Below, piece by piece: positions 10,085-22,184 of a DNA stretch of 64,000 nt (positions are counted from its first letter, which is position 1; each line of letters starts with the position of its first letter). The translations under genes and the position numbers were made by a program. This DNA is from Ursus arctos (Eukaryota > Chordata > Mammalia > Carnivora > Ursidae): positions 4,533,001 through 4,597,000 of the forward strand of contig NW_026622963.1 of the NCBI RefSeq assembly GCF_023065955.2, given 5' to 3'. The notes below the pieces were generated by a model. That model ran no database searches. It had not been told where the DNA came from and worked only from the letters and a program-made list of their open reading frames with translations.

Positions 10085-10925
10085 ATTTATTTTTCTTGAG
10101 ATAATTCACAGACCGTAAAATTTGCTATGCAATTCAGCAAGTTTTAGTTTTCTCGCAAGGTTGTGCAACGATTACCACTCATTTCATTGTCATGACCCCC
10201 CGAAGAAACTCTGCAGGCATTAGAAGCTACACCCCATTCGCTGACCCAAGTCCCTGGCAACCACAGATCGACTTTTTGTCCGGGTGGGTTTGTCTAGTCT
10301 AGGCATTTCCTGTAAATGGAATCACGCAACGCATAGTCTTTTGTGCCTGGCTTCTATCATTTAGCATAACGTATCCGAGGTTCCTCCCTCTTGTAGAAAG
10401 GCTCAGTGCCTCCTTCCTTTTTAATGCTAGGTAACACCCCATGGCGGGGATATACTGCATTTTATTTCTCCCCTCGTTGGGTGAGAGGTATTTGTTTGTT
10501 CCCACTTTTGGCTGTTATGAATGAAGATGCTTATGAGCATTTGTGTACAAGTTTTTGTGTGAACACACACTTTCAATTTTCCTGGGTATATACCTAGGAG
10601 TGGACTTCTGACTCGTACAGAGCTCTATGCTTAATTATTGAAAGAACTAACCACCTGTTTCTTTTTTTTTTAAGATTTTACTTATTTTTTTGAGAGAGAG
10701 AGAGTGTGAGCACAAGCAGAGGGAGAGGCAGAGGCAGAGGGAGAAGCAGGATCCCCACTGAGCAGGGAGCCCGATGCAGGGCTCGATCCCACGACTCTGG
10801 GATCGTGACTTGAGCCGAAGGCAGACGCTTAGCCAACTGAGCCACCCAGGCGCCGCTAACCACCTGTTTCCCCTGTGGCTCCACCGTTTTACATTCCTAT
10901 CAGCAGTGTATGAGGGGGTACATGG
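10085..10925 (-). repeat. LINE-1 3' end, minus strand, split by a SINE
   Basis: Read in reverse this is an old L1 end of ORF2 plus 3' UTR. Diagnostic plus-strand text is 'AAATGGAATCACGCAAC', 'GCTTCTATCATTTAGCATAA' and 'GGGTATATACCTAGGAGTGG'. It is interrupted at 10662-10855 by a SINE and resumes with 'CCACCGTTTTACATTCCTAT'. Confidence 0.8.
10662..10855 (-). mobile_element. Carnivore tRNA-derived SINE with perfect 15-bp target duplication
   Basis: Runs in reverse from TTTTTTTTTAAGATTTTA to CACCCAGGCGCC. CTAACCACCTGTTTC flanks it at 10647-10661 and 10856-10870, identical at all 15 positions. Inserted into the old L1. Confidence 0.95.
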
Positions 10926-11024
10926 TGTTTTACCAATTTTGAAATCCCTTTCACACCTGCAATCTAATTTAATGCTCACAAGAGTCCTGCAAGGAATTAT
11001 ATTCACTTGTATAGATAAAAAGAC

Positions 11025-11520
11025 TGTGTTGGTGAGGATTCTTTCAGTTACAAGGAACAGAAACTCTACACAAACTGACTCAAGCAGAAAAGGCAGTGTA
11101 CGAGCTGAGGTAGACGGGAAGTGCTGCAGGTATGGCTGGATCCAGAGTCTCCAGTGAAACTGTCATCTTTTTTCTCTCTGGCTTCTCTTAGTTTTGCTTC
11201 ACTCTGCTCTCCTTTCCTGCAGCAGGCAGGATTTCTCTGCCTGCTAGGAAGATGTCGCCGGCAGACCCAAGCTTATACTTTATAGATTCTAAAGGGAGAG
11301 AGACAGCCTTCCCTACTAGACCCAGCAGAAAAGTCCAGGGTTTTGATTCATGTCCACTCCAGAGCCAATCAGTATCTGGGGAACACGGTACTATAATTGG
11401 CCCAGTCTGTAGCACACATCCAGCCCCAAGGAGTTGGGCAGAGAAGGGCATTATGACGGACAGCCCCACCAAGACCACATATTATAGGAGAAGAGTTCCC
11501 TAAAGGAAACAGAAAAAAGG
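11025..11520 (-). repeat. MaLR-type (MLT1-like) LTR remnant
   Basis: In reverse orientation it follows the family that ends with 'gttgcaagtaacagaaac': here TTACAAGGAACAGAAACTCT near 11048, then a TGGCTGGATCCAG segment, then GAGCCAATCAG near 11361 and AAGGAAACAGAAAAAAGGGG at the far end. Family assignment is by memory. It is an old, non-coding retroviral LTR relic. Confidence 0.5.
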
Positions 11521-11554
11521 GGATGATGACGAAATCCGTAGTTGCTAAGTCCAC

Positions 11555-11655
11555 TTTAGAAATCTAAGCTCAGAGCAGGAAGGGGTTCACCCAAGATCCC
11601 ACAGCACCTACGTAGCAGAACTGGGATTCAGGTGTTCCGCCAGGAGACTCAGAGC
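11555..11655 (-). repeat. MIR fragment
   Basis: A short minus-strand MIR core: 'aagctcagagcagga', 'cccaagatcccacagcacctacgtagcagaactgggattcaggtg'. Confidence 0.6.
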
Positions 11656-12742
11656 TCATCACCGCATCACAGCTGGATAGAGGAAGCAGGTGTTTCAGGC
11701 GGGACTGTACATGGTTAGCCCAGAGAGGTCCTGGGGCTGGGATCTCTGGCTCCCAAGCTTTCAGTCTAAGCCCCCCCTCTTGGGGGGGGGGCTCTGACTT
11801 CTCTAAAAGGGAAAGGTGGGGGAGATGCTATCCCTCCGAAGGAACCCAGCAGTTCCTGAGCACTGCTTCAGCTAGGACTAACGTGCTCTTCTTCCAGAAA
11901 TGTACTGGGAGCCGTCTGGCCTGCTTTCATTTTGGAGGGCACCTCTCTCTTTCTCTTCCCTCTGCATTTTCACCTCGGTGATCTAGCGTGATCAACTAGC
12001 TTGCCCAGGACTGAGAGGTTTCCTGGGTTGCTGGATTTTCAGTGTCAAAATCGGAGCCATCCCTGGCCAACTGGGACAGATGGGTCCCCTATCTCTGTCT
12101 CTTGGACCTTCTGCCTCCCTTTCTTCAACTTACCTCTCCAAGATTCTTCTCCCGCCAATCCCCCACCAGGTATCTATCCCCTACTCTCTGGCTATTTCTC
12201 CCCACCCTTCTGTTCTCTGCTCCCACGTGCCTCCAGTGCAACCACTTACCCTGTCAGCGTGGGGGGGTCCACCTTGGGGGGTATCCTGGCTTCTGGGTTC
12301 CTCTCCGCCCCCTCAGGTCCCCCTCCTAGATCTGCCCTCCTCCCCGTGCCTTGTCTGTTGGTTTGTCCTTAGGAAATGCAAACTCTCTTTTTAAATTAAG
12401 ATAAACTTCAGCAAACTTACAGTCCCTGGGAAGACATATCATCTGCAAAAAGAAAAAAAAAGGATATAATAAATTCCAGTGCAAAAAACAAAGGAAAAGA
12501 AAGCTATAGGACTGTTTTTGTTATCTGCTATTTGAATGACACGTGTCACTGTCCCAGGCCAATAATGGGGATGGTGGGCAGGTGACTGTGTCACCCACAA
12601 ATGGCCTTATGTTTCGGTTTGTCATACCAGGTCTCATCCTTGCCAAAAGAGGGAAGGAGGTTAGCTTTGAATAAATGTGTTTACCGCAGTAGCTGATGTT
12701 TGCCCCGGCCACTTTCCACGTGAAATAGAAAGTCTGATCCAC
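11656..12742. other. Intergenic unique sequence with a C7/G10 snap-back
   Basis: Mostly unique. CCCCCCC at 11771-11777 is followed after four bases by ten G (11782-11791), a short perfect hairpin. No gene recognised. Confidence 0.4.
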
Positions 12743-12957
12743 GGGCGCCTGGGTGGCTCAGTCATTAAGCCTCTGCCTTCGGCTCGGGGCATGATCCCAG
12801 AGTCCTGGGATTGAGCCCCGCATCGGGCTCCCTGCTCAGCGGGAAGCCAGCTTCTTTCTCTCCCACTCCCCCTGCTTGTGTTCCCTCTCTTGCTGTCTGT
12901 CTCTCTCTCTCTGTCAAATAAATAAATAAAATCTTAAAAAAAAAAATAAAAGAAAGA
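12743..12957 (+). mobile_element. Carnivore tRNA-derived SINE
   Basis: Starts GGGCGCCTGGGTGGCTCAG and ends AATAAATAAATAAAATCTT plus an A-rich tail. AGAAAGTCTGATCCA at 12727-12741 recurs at about 12959-12973 as the target-site duplication. Confidence 0.93.
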
Positions 12958-12973
12958 AAGAAAGTCTGATCCA

Positions 12974-15004
12974 AAATGTTGGAATCGGCTGGATGCCCCC
13001 ATCTTCCAAATGCTGTGCTGAGCCTTGATCTCGGCCCCTTGCCGAGGGTCAGGGGCTGGGATTCCTCCTGGGATCAAGCCTGTGTACAGCCTATACCAGA
13101 TCCAAGAAGCTATTTTCTGATTTCCATTTCTCAGGCCACAAGTATGTACAGTATTTTGCAGTAAAGATATCAAAGGGAAGGAGTATGGCCACAACACAAA
13201 CAGACACACAGGATGGATGAAGAAACATCTTTTTGAAGGAAAATGTGGCAGGGGGTGTGGTAGAATACAAATTGCCTTAAAAGTCTCGAGGTAGCCGTCA
13301 ACTTCCTAATTGAAAGGCTATTTCTGATGCAGCTTAGATGAGTGAAGCCCTTGACCATGGACCAGACAGGAAGTGCGACATCAGGAACAAACATCACAGC
13401 GAGAACAGTATAAAGAACACCTGTCTTCAACGAGCACTCCGTACGGACTAAGTGGAACTCCTTTAGTCATTTGCACGGCCCAGGTGGCTGTCCAGGACCT
13501 TCATCCTGGCCGCACTCGGCTGAGGTGTCAGGGAGAAGCCAGGAAGGGCAGGGGTCTGGATGGAACGCACTAGGGTAAAGATGGGCTCTCGGGAGAGTCT
13601 CAAACAAAGATGTGGAACGAGAAAGGGATTCTCAGCTGTGTGCGTGGACCAGATGCAAGGGTGCCGCTTGGCCAGGGAATGGGAACTGGACCATTCGATA
13701 AGCATATTCTAGTGGGTCTGATTGGACCAAACACGCAGGTACACGCACGCGCGCACGGTCGCTCGCATGCGTGCACGTTCATACCGATGATAAATACACT
13801 CTTCCCATCCAGCACCATCCGAATCCACGTTAAGGCAGAGAAGCATTTCTCCAAGTAAGCCTCAAATGTACAGATTACCCTGTGCATTTTGGAGAGAGCA
13901 TTTTCCATGACTTTTTAGAATGGTGTTGGTTCCTCATCGTTCTTTCTCCCACTTTCAGATGAAATCTAAGAGTTATGAGTCACTGCATCCGTGGTTCAAA
14001 TGCCAGGGACAGAGCTCCCGAAGGACACCCTTTGGCTCTAAAAAGGCCCAGATAAAGCTTTTACATTTTTAGCGTTTACTTTGGGGACAGATCAAACTCC
14101 AAGGGGGTAAATCCTAGGGATTTTGGGGGGAGGGTGGTTAAAAGATAAAGGGTGGAAATAATTTTGGTCCCATTGTGGGATATTTTTAATCAGCCCTCAT
14201 TTGATAAATAATGAGAAGCCTTCAGAGGTTTTTGAGTGAGATTGGGGAGGGGTGGGGAGGTCTGTATCCAAACAAATCAGGGGGCCAGAAGCCCGGGACC
14301 TCGGGCCAATTCAGGAAGGTTCTGTGAAGGAGGGGCCAACATCTCCCAGATCATCTTTCAGCTATCCCCTCATGCTCCCCCAAGACCTCGTGAGCTTTCC
14401 TGTGCAGTGTTCGAACTTCCATAAAGATGCTGTCTTTTTCTGCCCTTGGCCTTGGTGGGTACCATTCCCTGTGCTCATCACGGAACTTTGCAACTCCTCC
14501 CCGCCCTGCCTACTGGTCTAACCTGTGCCCTGACTGCCCTTCAAAGCGTGTGAAGGGACTTACTCCTGCCTTCCCTGTTGTGTTTCCTACCTTTCTCCGG
14601 AACAAACCATGTGCCTTGGCTGGTGGCTAATACTCAGCATGCCTGGAACGCGAATAATAAGACCAACTACCATCACTGAGCATCACTGACCAGGGACCAG
14701 ACCCTGCACTGAGCGCCCTGTACCACCTTATCCGATCCCTGGACCTGCGGGGGCTCTTCTGTTCCCACCGAATGGGTAGCATTGCAGCCACGGTCAATAT
14801 TTCAGTGTATTCCCTTGGCCCGCGCCAGGCCTGTGCATGCCATGTCCTGAGGCTTCCGGCTGTGAGCTAGAGGGTGTTCTCTGTGTTCCCTGGCCTCTGG
14901 AGCTCTGTCAGCAGGCTAGGAGTGCTGGGGAATTAGTGGGAGCAGTCCCCAACCAACGACAGATGGGAGCTGCTGGATGAGTACCCGGCTCCTGCAGCCT
15001 TTGC
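12974..15004. other. Intergenic unique sequence
   Basis: Mostly unique. Contains a short CA/CG alternating stretch at about 13740-13785. A weak MIR/L2-like segment may lie at 14650-14760. No gene recognised. Confidence 0.4.
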
Positions 15005-15345
15005 TAGGGACTGAATGTTTGTCTCCCCCTCCCCAGATTCATGTGTTGAATCCCAATCCCTAAAGTGATAGTATTAGAATGTGGGGCCTTTGGAAGAGGA
15101 TTAGGTCTTGAGAGTGGAGGGATTAGTGTGCTTATAAAAGAAAACTGGGAGAGTCCCCTTGCCTCTCCTGCCCTCTGAGGTTACAGCTAGGAGACGCTGT
15201 CTGTGGACCAGATGCAGGACTCAGGAGACTCCGAATCTGCTAACATCTTGATCTGGGATTTCTCAGCCTCCAGAACTCTGAGACATACATCCCCGTTGTT
15301 CATAAGCCACCCAGTCTATGGTATTTTTGTTACAGCCGGCCAAAC
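15005..15345 (+). repeat. MaLR-type (MLT1-like) solo LTR
   Basis: Recognised by ordered landmarks: GGGACTGAATGTTTGTCTCC near the start, 'GTGGGGCCTTTGGAAGAGGA', 'CTTATAAAAGAAAACTGGGA', 'AACATCTTGATCTGGGATTT' and 'AAGCCACCCAGTCTATGGTA' at the end. The order and the roughly 340-bp length fit an ERVL-MaLR LTR. No internal retroviral sequence adjoins it. Confidence 0.7.
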
Positions 15346-16820
15346 AGACGAAGACATCCCTCCTGATGGACCACTCTGAGGATTATTCCATAGTGTCCCT
15401 GGGAGCCTGGTGGAACTGAGCCGTTTGCCCGCAATGGCCACCTGCTCACTACTGCACCCTGTATTGGCTTCCTTCCCTTTGCCTTGTCATTCCCTTGACA
15501 GCGCTTCCTGGGATCACCTCCCCGCTGCCCCACCCCCACCCCAGAACACTGGTACTTAAATTCTTGTGTCAGGGTCTACTTCCAGGTTTAGAGGAGTAAA
15601 GCAACTGGACCCAAGTTTTGTAGCTAGAAAGTGGCAGAGTAAGCTTTGAACCCTGGGGCTACGGGCGGGACATTGACAGAGGCTCCAAACCACTCCAATT
15701 ATCCTTCCTCCGGACTTTCTCACATCTGTCCAAGCACCTGGGATGTCTGGGAACGCTGGAAATTCTGCTGTTTGAGTTTCTGGCTCTAGGTACACTCTCT
15801 GAAAAAGAAAATTCCACTTGGGAAGTAGATTACCCTATTCAATGACTATCAGCCATTCATTCCCCAAGGTCCTGAACACAGTAGGAGCTGTAAGAGGGAC
15901 AAGAAAGGGCTATGATTTCGCAGCGAAGGCAGACCAGGAGCACCAGCCCTCAAGCAGCTGGAGACCCCAGGAGGAGAAGGCAGCCCCTCGGGGAGGCCGC
16001 TGAGAGGGTGGGGGGGGAAAGTAGCATGTCCTGTTTCCCCATTTAGCGGAGAGCGGGTCCTGGGCCTCGGCTGATGTCCTCGGCCTGGAAGGACATGCAG
16101 AGATTTCTGAACATCCCAAGTTGTATGTTCTTGGAAGTCCAAGAGAAGAGATAGGAGACCACGGCCCAAGACAAACGATAAGAAAAAAAGTGTTCTTGAC
16201 ACTATAACCAGATAATCCTTTATCTCTCTAACCTCTGCCTCCAGCCAGCCTTGCTAAACCCAGCGACTAGAATTTTAAAAGGCTGCTACCTCCCTCTTCC
16301 TCCCCTTCTGCCACAGGCTTGGGGGGCTGGCCTTGTCCCTGCGATCACGTACCCGCCGGGCTGGGGCAGCCACCAGTGGGTGCTTGCTTGGAATCTGCTT
16401 GTCTACGTGTATTTCTGGAAAGACGACCGGGGAGGCTGTCCCCAGACTTTCCCAGCTGCTGCTGCTGATTCTAAGGCTTGTACTAGAAACAAACATCTCC
16501 CAGGCCATTTGCAGCTGGGGGCAGAAGCTAAGTGGCAGTAGCCGCCGATGTGGGGACGTATGGGGAGGGTAGATGTTTTAGTTGACATTTGGGTAACAAA
16601 TGCTTCTGTGAGCCTTTTTTTTTTTTTTTAACTCTGCTGAACATTAGTGAGAAAAATGTGGGTGCAAAAGCTAAGCTTAAGGCCTTTTAGCCCCACCCCC
16701 CTCCGCATAGCCCAAAAGTTAAGCATCACGTGGGGATTATTGCAAAGAAAGGGGCTGGCAGCTTCAGACAGGCTCTGTGAATGGCTGGGGGCCGTGGCAT
16801 TGCTCGTGAGGCTGTAGACG
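15346..16820. other. Intergenic unique sequence
   Basis: Mostly unique; 15565-15665 looks like a diverged minus-strand MIR. No exon or RNA gene recognised. Confidence 0.4.
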
Positions 16821-16824
16821 GCAG

Positions 16825-16965
16825 GGAGTATAGTGGTTACACATGTGGGCTCTGAGGGCCTAGAAAGACCTGGGTTAGAATCCCAGCCGGGCCCCGCATC
16901 AGTGGGGTGACCTGCCACTTACAACCATTTCACTGCCTATAAAGTGGAAATGATAAAAAGAAGCT
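16825..16965 (+). repeat. MIR fragment
   Basis: Plus-strand MIR: GAGTATAGTGGTTACACATG, then CTGGGTTAGAATCCCAGC and the 'ccacttacaaccatttcactgcctataaagtgg' region. Confidence 0.8.
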
Positions 16966-16969
16966 CTAA

Positions 16970-17150
16970 TCAACCACTTTCCAAGCGCCAGCCACAGTTC
17001 TCAGCACTTGACGTATGTCATCTCATTGAATAATCCCAACAGCGCTCCGAAGTTGGTGCTATCGTTATTCCCATTTTACAGATGAGAAAACTGAGGCGCG
17101 AGGGGGCCATAACTTGCTCAAGGACATTCAGCTGGTGAGTGATGGCGCCT
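16970..17150 (-). repeat. MIR fragment
   Basis: Minus-strand MIR immediately beside the plus-strand copy at 16825-16965: CATTTTACAGATGAGAAAAC then TGAGGCGCGAGG. Two independent insertions in opposite orientation. Confidence 0.8.
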
Positions 17151-17184
17151 GGAGATGGCCTTAGGCAATCTGGCTGGACCCCTC

Positions 17185-17285
17185 TGCCTCTTGGGTTGCC
17201 GTGAGGCATGGATGAAACACCGCCTGTAAAGGGCTTGGCGCAGTGCCTGCCCCATGGCAAGCTCTCGATAAATGTTAGTTTTTAT
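17185..17285 (+). repeat. MIR 3' fragment
   Basis: Ends with the MIR 3' signature AGTGCCTGCCCCATGGCA, then AGCTCTCGATAAATGTTAGT. Confidence 0.7.
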
Positions 17286-17379
17286 TATTAACAACATATG
17301 AAACAGCGTAAAACAGACTAGTCAAGCTGTCCACACCATTTGAGATTGTTAACAATGCCTGACATTTGGTTAGCCCCAT

Positions 17380-17560
17380 ATGTAATTCAAAGAACTTTCC
17401 TGATTAGGTGTCCGAGAACCCTCCTTGGTGCCCTGTGAGGGCAGTGGGGGCAGTTTCGAGTGGGCATGTTTACTGGATGAAGAAGGATATGGAGGCCCAA
17501 GGTCAGCGACGTGCATAAGGTCCCACACGAGCCCTCTGGTCACACCATCCTCCAGCAAGC
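17380..17560 (-). repeat. Diverged MIR
   Basis: Weak minus-strand MIR core: 'ggatgaagaaggatatggaggcccaaggtcagcgacgtgcataagg'. Confidence 0.5.
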
Positions 17561-18061
17561 CTGTGTTGATATCCCAGAGCCTGGATTACACAGCAGCAGG
17601 CTGAAAAACATGCTGAAGAATCATCGGCATGCGGTCCTTTAGTATGTTTCACTCGGATTCTATTTATACAAACATTTTCATACCCAACTGTATAAACTGT
17701 GATACAACGATAACAATTTATTGGTTGTTTATACTCTAACTTTATAATTAGGCTCTGAAGGGATTACCATCAAAAAACCCCCGACAATAGAAAACCAAGA
17801 GTCAAAGAATGGAACTAATATTTGTATAGCATTTTCCATTTTGTAAACATGTGTGATCTCATATCAACCTCCTGACAATCCACCACTGGACGTAACCGTG
17901 CCATAAAACGGGCTGAGCAGAGCTTCTGTAACACAGAGTCTATGGCCATGTTCAAATTTCCTACTCTCGGGGAATTTCGCCTGTGTGTTTTGTTGGTTAC
18001 CGAGAGAGTCGTGTTAATGTCTCCTGCTATGTTTCATCAAGTCTCTGGAGGTAGAATGCTT
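17561..18061. other. AT-rich intergenic sequence
   Basis: A short minus-strand MIR-like piece may lie at 17810-17890. Otherwise nothing recognised. Confidence 0.4.
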
Positions 18062-18264
18062 CATTTTTTTTTTTTTAAGATTTTATTTGTTTATTTGACA
18101 GAGATAGAGACAGCCAGCGAGAGAGGGAACACAAGCAGGGGGAGTGGGAGAGGAAGAAGCAGGCTCATAGCGGAAGAGCCTGATGTGGGGCTCGATCCCT
18201 TAGCGCCGGGATCACGCCCTGAGCCGAAGGCAGACGCTTAACCGCTGTGCCACGCAGGCACCCC
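18062..18264 (-). mobile_element. Carnivore tRNA-derived SINE, 'GCCAGCGAGAGAGG' subtype
   Basis: Reverse orientation from the poly-T/AAGATTTTATTTG start to the CACGCAGGCACCCC end. TAGAATGCTT flanks it at 18052-18061 and 18265-18274. This subtype is the one I associate with bears. Confidence 0.95.
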
Positions 18265-18279
18265 TAGAATGCTTGGTTT

Positions 18280-18470
18280 TAAATCTCAGCCCTGACACAG
18301 TAATTCTGTGACTTTGGGCAAGTGCCTTAAGCTCTTGGTTTTGCAGAATCCTAACCTATTAAGTAAGCATACCTGTCTCACGTGACTGTTGTGAGGATCG
18401 AATGAGTTCACACATGTCAAGTGTTTGGAAAAGTACCTGGCACAGAGTAAGTGTATTTGCGTTCACAAGA
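18280..18470 (+). repeat. MIR element, nearly full length
   Basis: Plus-strand MIR: AATCTCAGCCCTGACACAGT, CTGTGACTTTGGGCAAGTG, 'tgactgttgtgaggatcgaatgag' and AGTACCTGGCACAGAGTAAG at the 3' end. Confidence 0.85.
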
Positions 18471-18479
18471 GTAAAACCA

Positions 18480-20560
18480 AAAATTATCTCCCAGGAAGAC
18501 TGTAGAATCACACGTCTCTCCTTTATAGTTCTGTCAATTTTTGCGTTCTAGATTTTGAAGCTAAGTCACCAGGTACATGCAAATGTCGAATTGTCGCCTC
18601 TTCTTAGTGACTTGAACCTTTCACTGTTACAAAATGTCTATCTTTAGCTATGCCTTTTGACAACCTCTACTTTTTGGTATTAACATAGTTACACTGCCTT
18701 TCTTTTGGTTAGTGTTTGCATGGAAAATCATTTTCCATCTTATTTGCTTTCAACTTTCTGTATCTTTGTGTTTTAGATGTATCTCAAGTAAGCAGCATTT
18801 AGTTGTTTTAAAATTTAACCTGTTGAACTTTCATTGGATCACTTAGTCCATTTACATTTAATTGTCACCATATTTGAGTTTGAATCTACCATCTTAGTAT
18901 TTTCTGTTTGTCCTCCCTGATGTGTGTGCTCCCTTTTCTCTCTTTTCTTGCTTTCTTTTGGATAGATCATTTGTAATTATTCTTTTCCCCTCTCTGTTAG
19001 GTAGGAAGTAATAAAGCCATTTGCTACGTGTTAATGATTCCCCAGAGACTGCAGCATGCATCTTTAATTTATGAAAATCTAATATGAAAAAGTGCCTTTG
19101 TCTTCTTCCAGACAATGCAAGAACCTCAGAGCATTTGCACGGCAGTTGCTGCCTTCATGATTTATATACAATTGTTTTTGTTTATTTTAATTCTCTCCAT
19201 ATTTTAAAAATGATAATACTTTATTATTTTCTTACAGGCAGTCAATATTTGGATTTGTCCACATATTTACCATTTTTGTTGCTTTTCCTGCATCTTTGAC
19301 CTTCCACAGGGGGTCATTTTCCTTCTGCCAGAAGAATACCATTTAACATTTCCTTTAGGACTGGATTTTCTTGTATCGAATTCTCTCAGTTCTTGTTTGT
19401 ATGAAAATGATATTATTTCATTATTATTCCTGAAGGATGCTTTCTCTGAGTGTTATATTTTTTCTTTCCTCACATTGCAATGATCATTCCATTGTCTTCT
19501 GATTCTTGTGATTTCTGATGCGAAGTCAATTGTCAGTTTAATCACTGTTCCTTTGAAGGTAAAATGTCTAATTCCCCTAGAGTGGCCTTTAAGATTTGTT
19601 TTTCTTTTGGTTTTAAGAACAAGTGCTATGATGTAGATTTCTTTTTATTTATCCTGGTGAGATTAATTTGGCTTCTTTTACCTGTGAATTCAAGCCTTTT
19701 ATCAGTTTGGGGACACTTTAGCCCTTATTTCTTCAAATATTGTATCTGTCCCATTTTACCTCTCCTCTACCACTGGGACTCCCCTAAACATTTATTAGAA
19801 TTTATCACTTTATCTGTCATAGACTGAAGGTTTGTATTGCCTCAAAATTCGTATGTTGAGATCCTAATGCCAATATGTAGGTATCAGGAGGTGGGGCCTT
19901 TGGGAGGTAATTAGGTCATGACGGTGGTGGCCTCATGAATAACATTAAGTCTTATAAAAGATACTTCAGAGACCTCTCTCCCTACTTCTTCAGCATGAGG
20001 ACATGTGACAGATGGCCAGGAAGCAGGCCTTCACCAGACGCCAATCTGCTGGCACCTTGATCTTGGACTTCCCAGCTGTGAGAGATAAATGTTTTCTGTT
20101 TGAGCTACCCAGTCAATGGTATTTTTGTGATAGCAGCCTGAATGGACTAACACAATATCCTTTATGCCTCTCATCTTTGCATTTTTCAATTATTTTTTCT
20201 TCCTAAGTTTCATTCTAGATATTTTTTTCTGCCTTATCTTCCAATTCCTTAGGTCTTGTCCCAGCTGACTCAAACATATCCTTTAAGTTCTGAATTTTGG
20301 TTATTTAATTTTTTATTTTGAGAATTTCTATTTGGTTTTTTACAGTTCTCTTTTAAAATGTTAAATCTTGTCTTTTATCTCCCCAAACACAGGAAATGTC
20401 ATTATTTTAAATTCTGGGTCTGATCAACTGGAGTCATTATGGTCTGTTTCTATTGTATGTTATTTCTCCTGATCGTCATATATGATGCCTGATCTCATGG
20501 GATTGGCTATCTTTAATCGTGCATAGGTCATTGGGCTTGCAAATTATAAAAAATAAATTG
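18480..20560 (-). repeat. Ancient LINE-1/HAL1-like remnant, minus strand
   Basis: A long AT-rich, T-rich plus strand contains text I know from minus-strand old L1/HAL1 copies, for example 'AAGATTTGTTTTTCTTTTGG' with 'GCTATGATGTAGATTTCTTT', and later 'CTTTAAGTTCTGAATTTTGG' with 'GAGAATTTCTATTTGGTTTT'. It is cut by the LTR at 19823-20155. The family name is uncertain and the 18480-19500 part is less certain than the rest. Confidence 0.55.
19823..20155 (+). repeat. MaLR-type (MLT1-like) solo LTR
   Basis: Same family as 15005-15345, better preserved: GTGGGGCCTTTGGGAGGTAA, TTAGGTCATGACGGTGG, CACCTTGATCTTGGACTTCC and CTACCCAGTCAATGGTATTT. It lies inside the old LINE remnant, so it is the younger of the two. 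Confidence 0.75.
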
Positions 20561-21268
20561 AGAGCTTGAATTTTATCTTCCAAAAAAGATTATTGGCTTC
20601 TGCTAAGCTCCCAAGGTCATTCAGATCACTCAAATACTGTTAGCAATGTTCATAATATTTTGGGATTGAGACTTTCTTGGGTGCCCAAATGTCTAGGAGC
20701 TAGAATTCAGTGTACGTGGGGGCTGGTTTACTAAGAGTTCACCTTTACTCTTAGGGTATAGTCCTTCAGGGTTTAAAAATGTTAGAGGTTTACGATGATC
20801 CCCACTTTCACGGACCCTGAACTACAACTTTTTTTCCCTACCTACAGATATTGTCAAAAATATTTCCCAGTTTCTCAGCTGCATCTTCTGGATTTGCAAA
20901 TGCCCCCAGGGCAATGACAGCCCCAAATGCCAAGCTTCCCTCTCTGGGTTTTCTTCCTCTTTCAGACCTCAGTCCAGTAATTTTTTTACTACCGTGATAG
21001 CTTTCCCATCCTTTCAAGCTGATTTTTGGAAAATATTTTGTCCAGTTTTTTAAGTTTTCCTCAGAAGGAAACTTGTGTACATTACTCAATCTGCCAGCAT
21101 TGGAAGTGTAATCCAAAATATGACAATATCATTTCCTCAAGACAGCCTTTAATATCTCATAAAACTCAGCAAGAATTTTCTAGTAAACCTTCTAGAATTT
21201 TCTATTCAAAAGCAAGTAAGTCTGGGATAGTGATTTTACCTAGTCTTATCTAATAACAGTTCAAGGAC
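20561..21268. other. AT-rich intergenic sequence
   Basis: No clear repeat or gene recognised. Confidence 0.4.
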
Positions 21269-21395
21269 TAGGAAATTCATTTATTCATTTATTCAACAAA
21301 TATTAAATGTCTGCTATGTTCCAGGCACTGATCTAGGTCCTAGAGATATAATGGTAAGCAGAGCAGACATCTTTCCTCCTGTCCCTAAGTTTAAA

Positions 21396-21398
<3 letters not shown>
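21269..21398 (-). repeat. L2 LINE 3' end
   Basis: Reverse of the L2 terminus: TTCATTTATTCAACAAATAT, then CTGCTATGTTCCAGGCACTG and ATCTAGGTCCTAGAGATATA. Confidence 0.75.

Positions 21399-21439
<41 letters not shown>
21399..21439 (+). repeat. (GA)n microsatellite
   Basis: About twenty GA dinucleotides in an uninterrupted run ending with GTGTG. Located at the edge of the L2 fragment. Confidence 0.95.
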
Positions 21440-21441
<2 letters not shown>

Positions 21442-21574
21442 TGTTAGGGCACACATAAAAAATAAGATACACTCAAATGTGATGAGAGATTGAGAGAAAA
21501 ATCTATTGAAAACAATCGATACCAATAAGAAGAGTATGAGGACGCCAAGTACAAGAAGAATTACATTAATTGTG

Positions 21575-22060
21575 ATGCTCTGTCTGCAAGCATCAGAAAA
21601 TTGGACCCAAATGGGCTTAAATAATGACTGAATGTATTATCCCTCACAAAATAATAAACCTAGAGGTGGATGTATCTCAGACGGGGTCATCAGAACGCTA
21701 GCTGGTCCTCTGTCTCTTCCCTCTCATTGTCCTCAGGCTAGCAAAAGATGGTAGCTGAAATTCCATTGGTCTCATCCAACCATTGAAACATCCAGAGGAA
21801 AATCAGGAAGACCCTAACACACCTCCCCTCATCTCTCCTTATTTCTCATGGACAGGTTTGGGTCACATGCCTTCTCCTATACCAATCACCAGCCAAGGAA
21901 ATGAAATTACCACAATGAACTAGACTAGTCATGATCTGTTTCTAGTTGGGAATGGGGCCATCTTCCCTTGAGTCATGTGTGAGAAAGGCCAATTCCTCAA
22001 CAAAATTGGGGTTCTATTAGGAAGGGAGAAGAAAGGAACAGCATGGTTTCTGGGTAGTAT
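21575..22060 (-). repeat. MaLR-type (MLT1-like) LTR remnant
   Basis: Same family and orientation as 11025-11520: a head near 'TGCAAGCATCAGAAAATTGG', then 'GGTTTGGGTCACATGCC' and 'CCAATCACCAGCCAAGGAAA', and a tail 'ggggttctattaggaagggag'. Diverged, non-coding. Confidence 0.5.
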
Positions 22061-22184
22061 TCACCACAGGGTGGTAGTAAGGGTGGGACATCACCAAAGA
22101 CAAACCACCCATTCCACACATTCTTCTTGAGTCTTGACATAACCCATTCTGACATGTACTTCACAATTGGCCCATAAATCAATA

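Noticed and set aside
16825..17150. Apparent inverted repeat of about 140 bp
   Set aside because: Two separate MIR elements in opposite orientation explain it; the identity is low, unlike the pair at 54.5/56.1 kb.
15005..20155. Pair of LTRs at 15005 and 19823 as one provirus
   Set aside because: They share orientation and family, but the 4.5 kb between them has no retroviral genes and holds unrelated MIR, SINE and LINE sequence, so they are separate solo LTRs.
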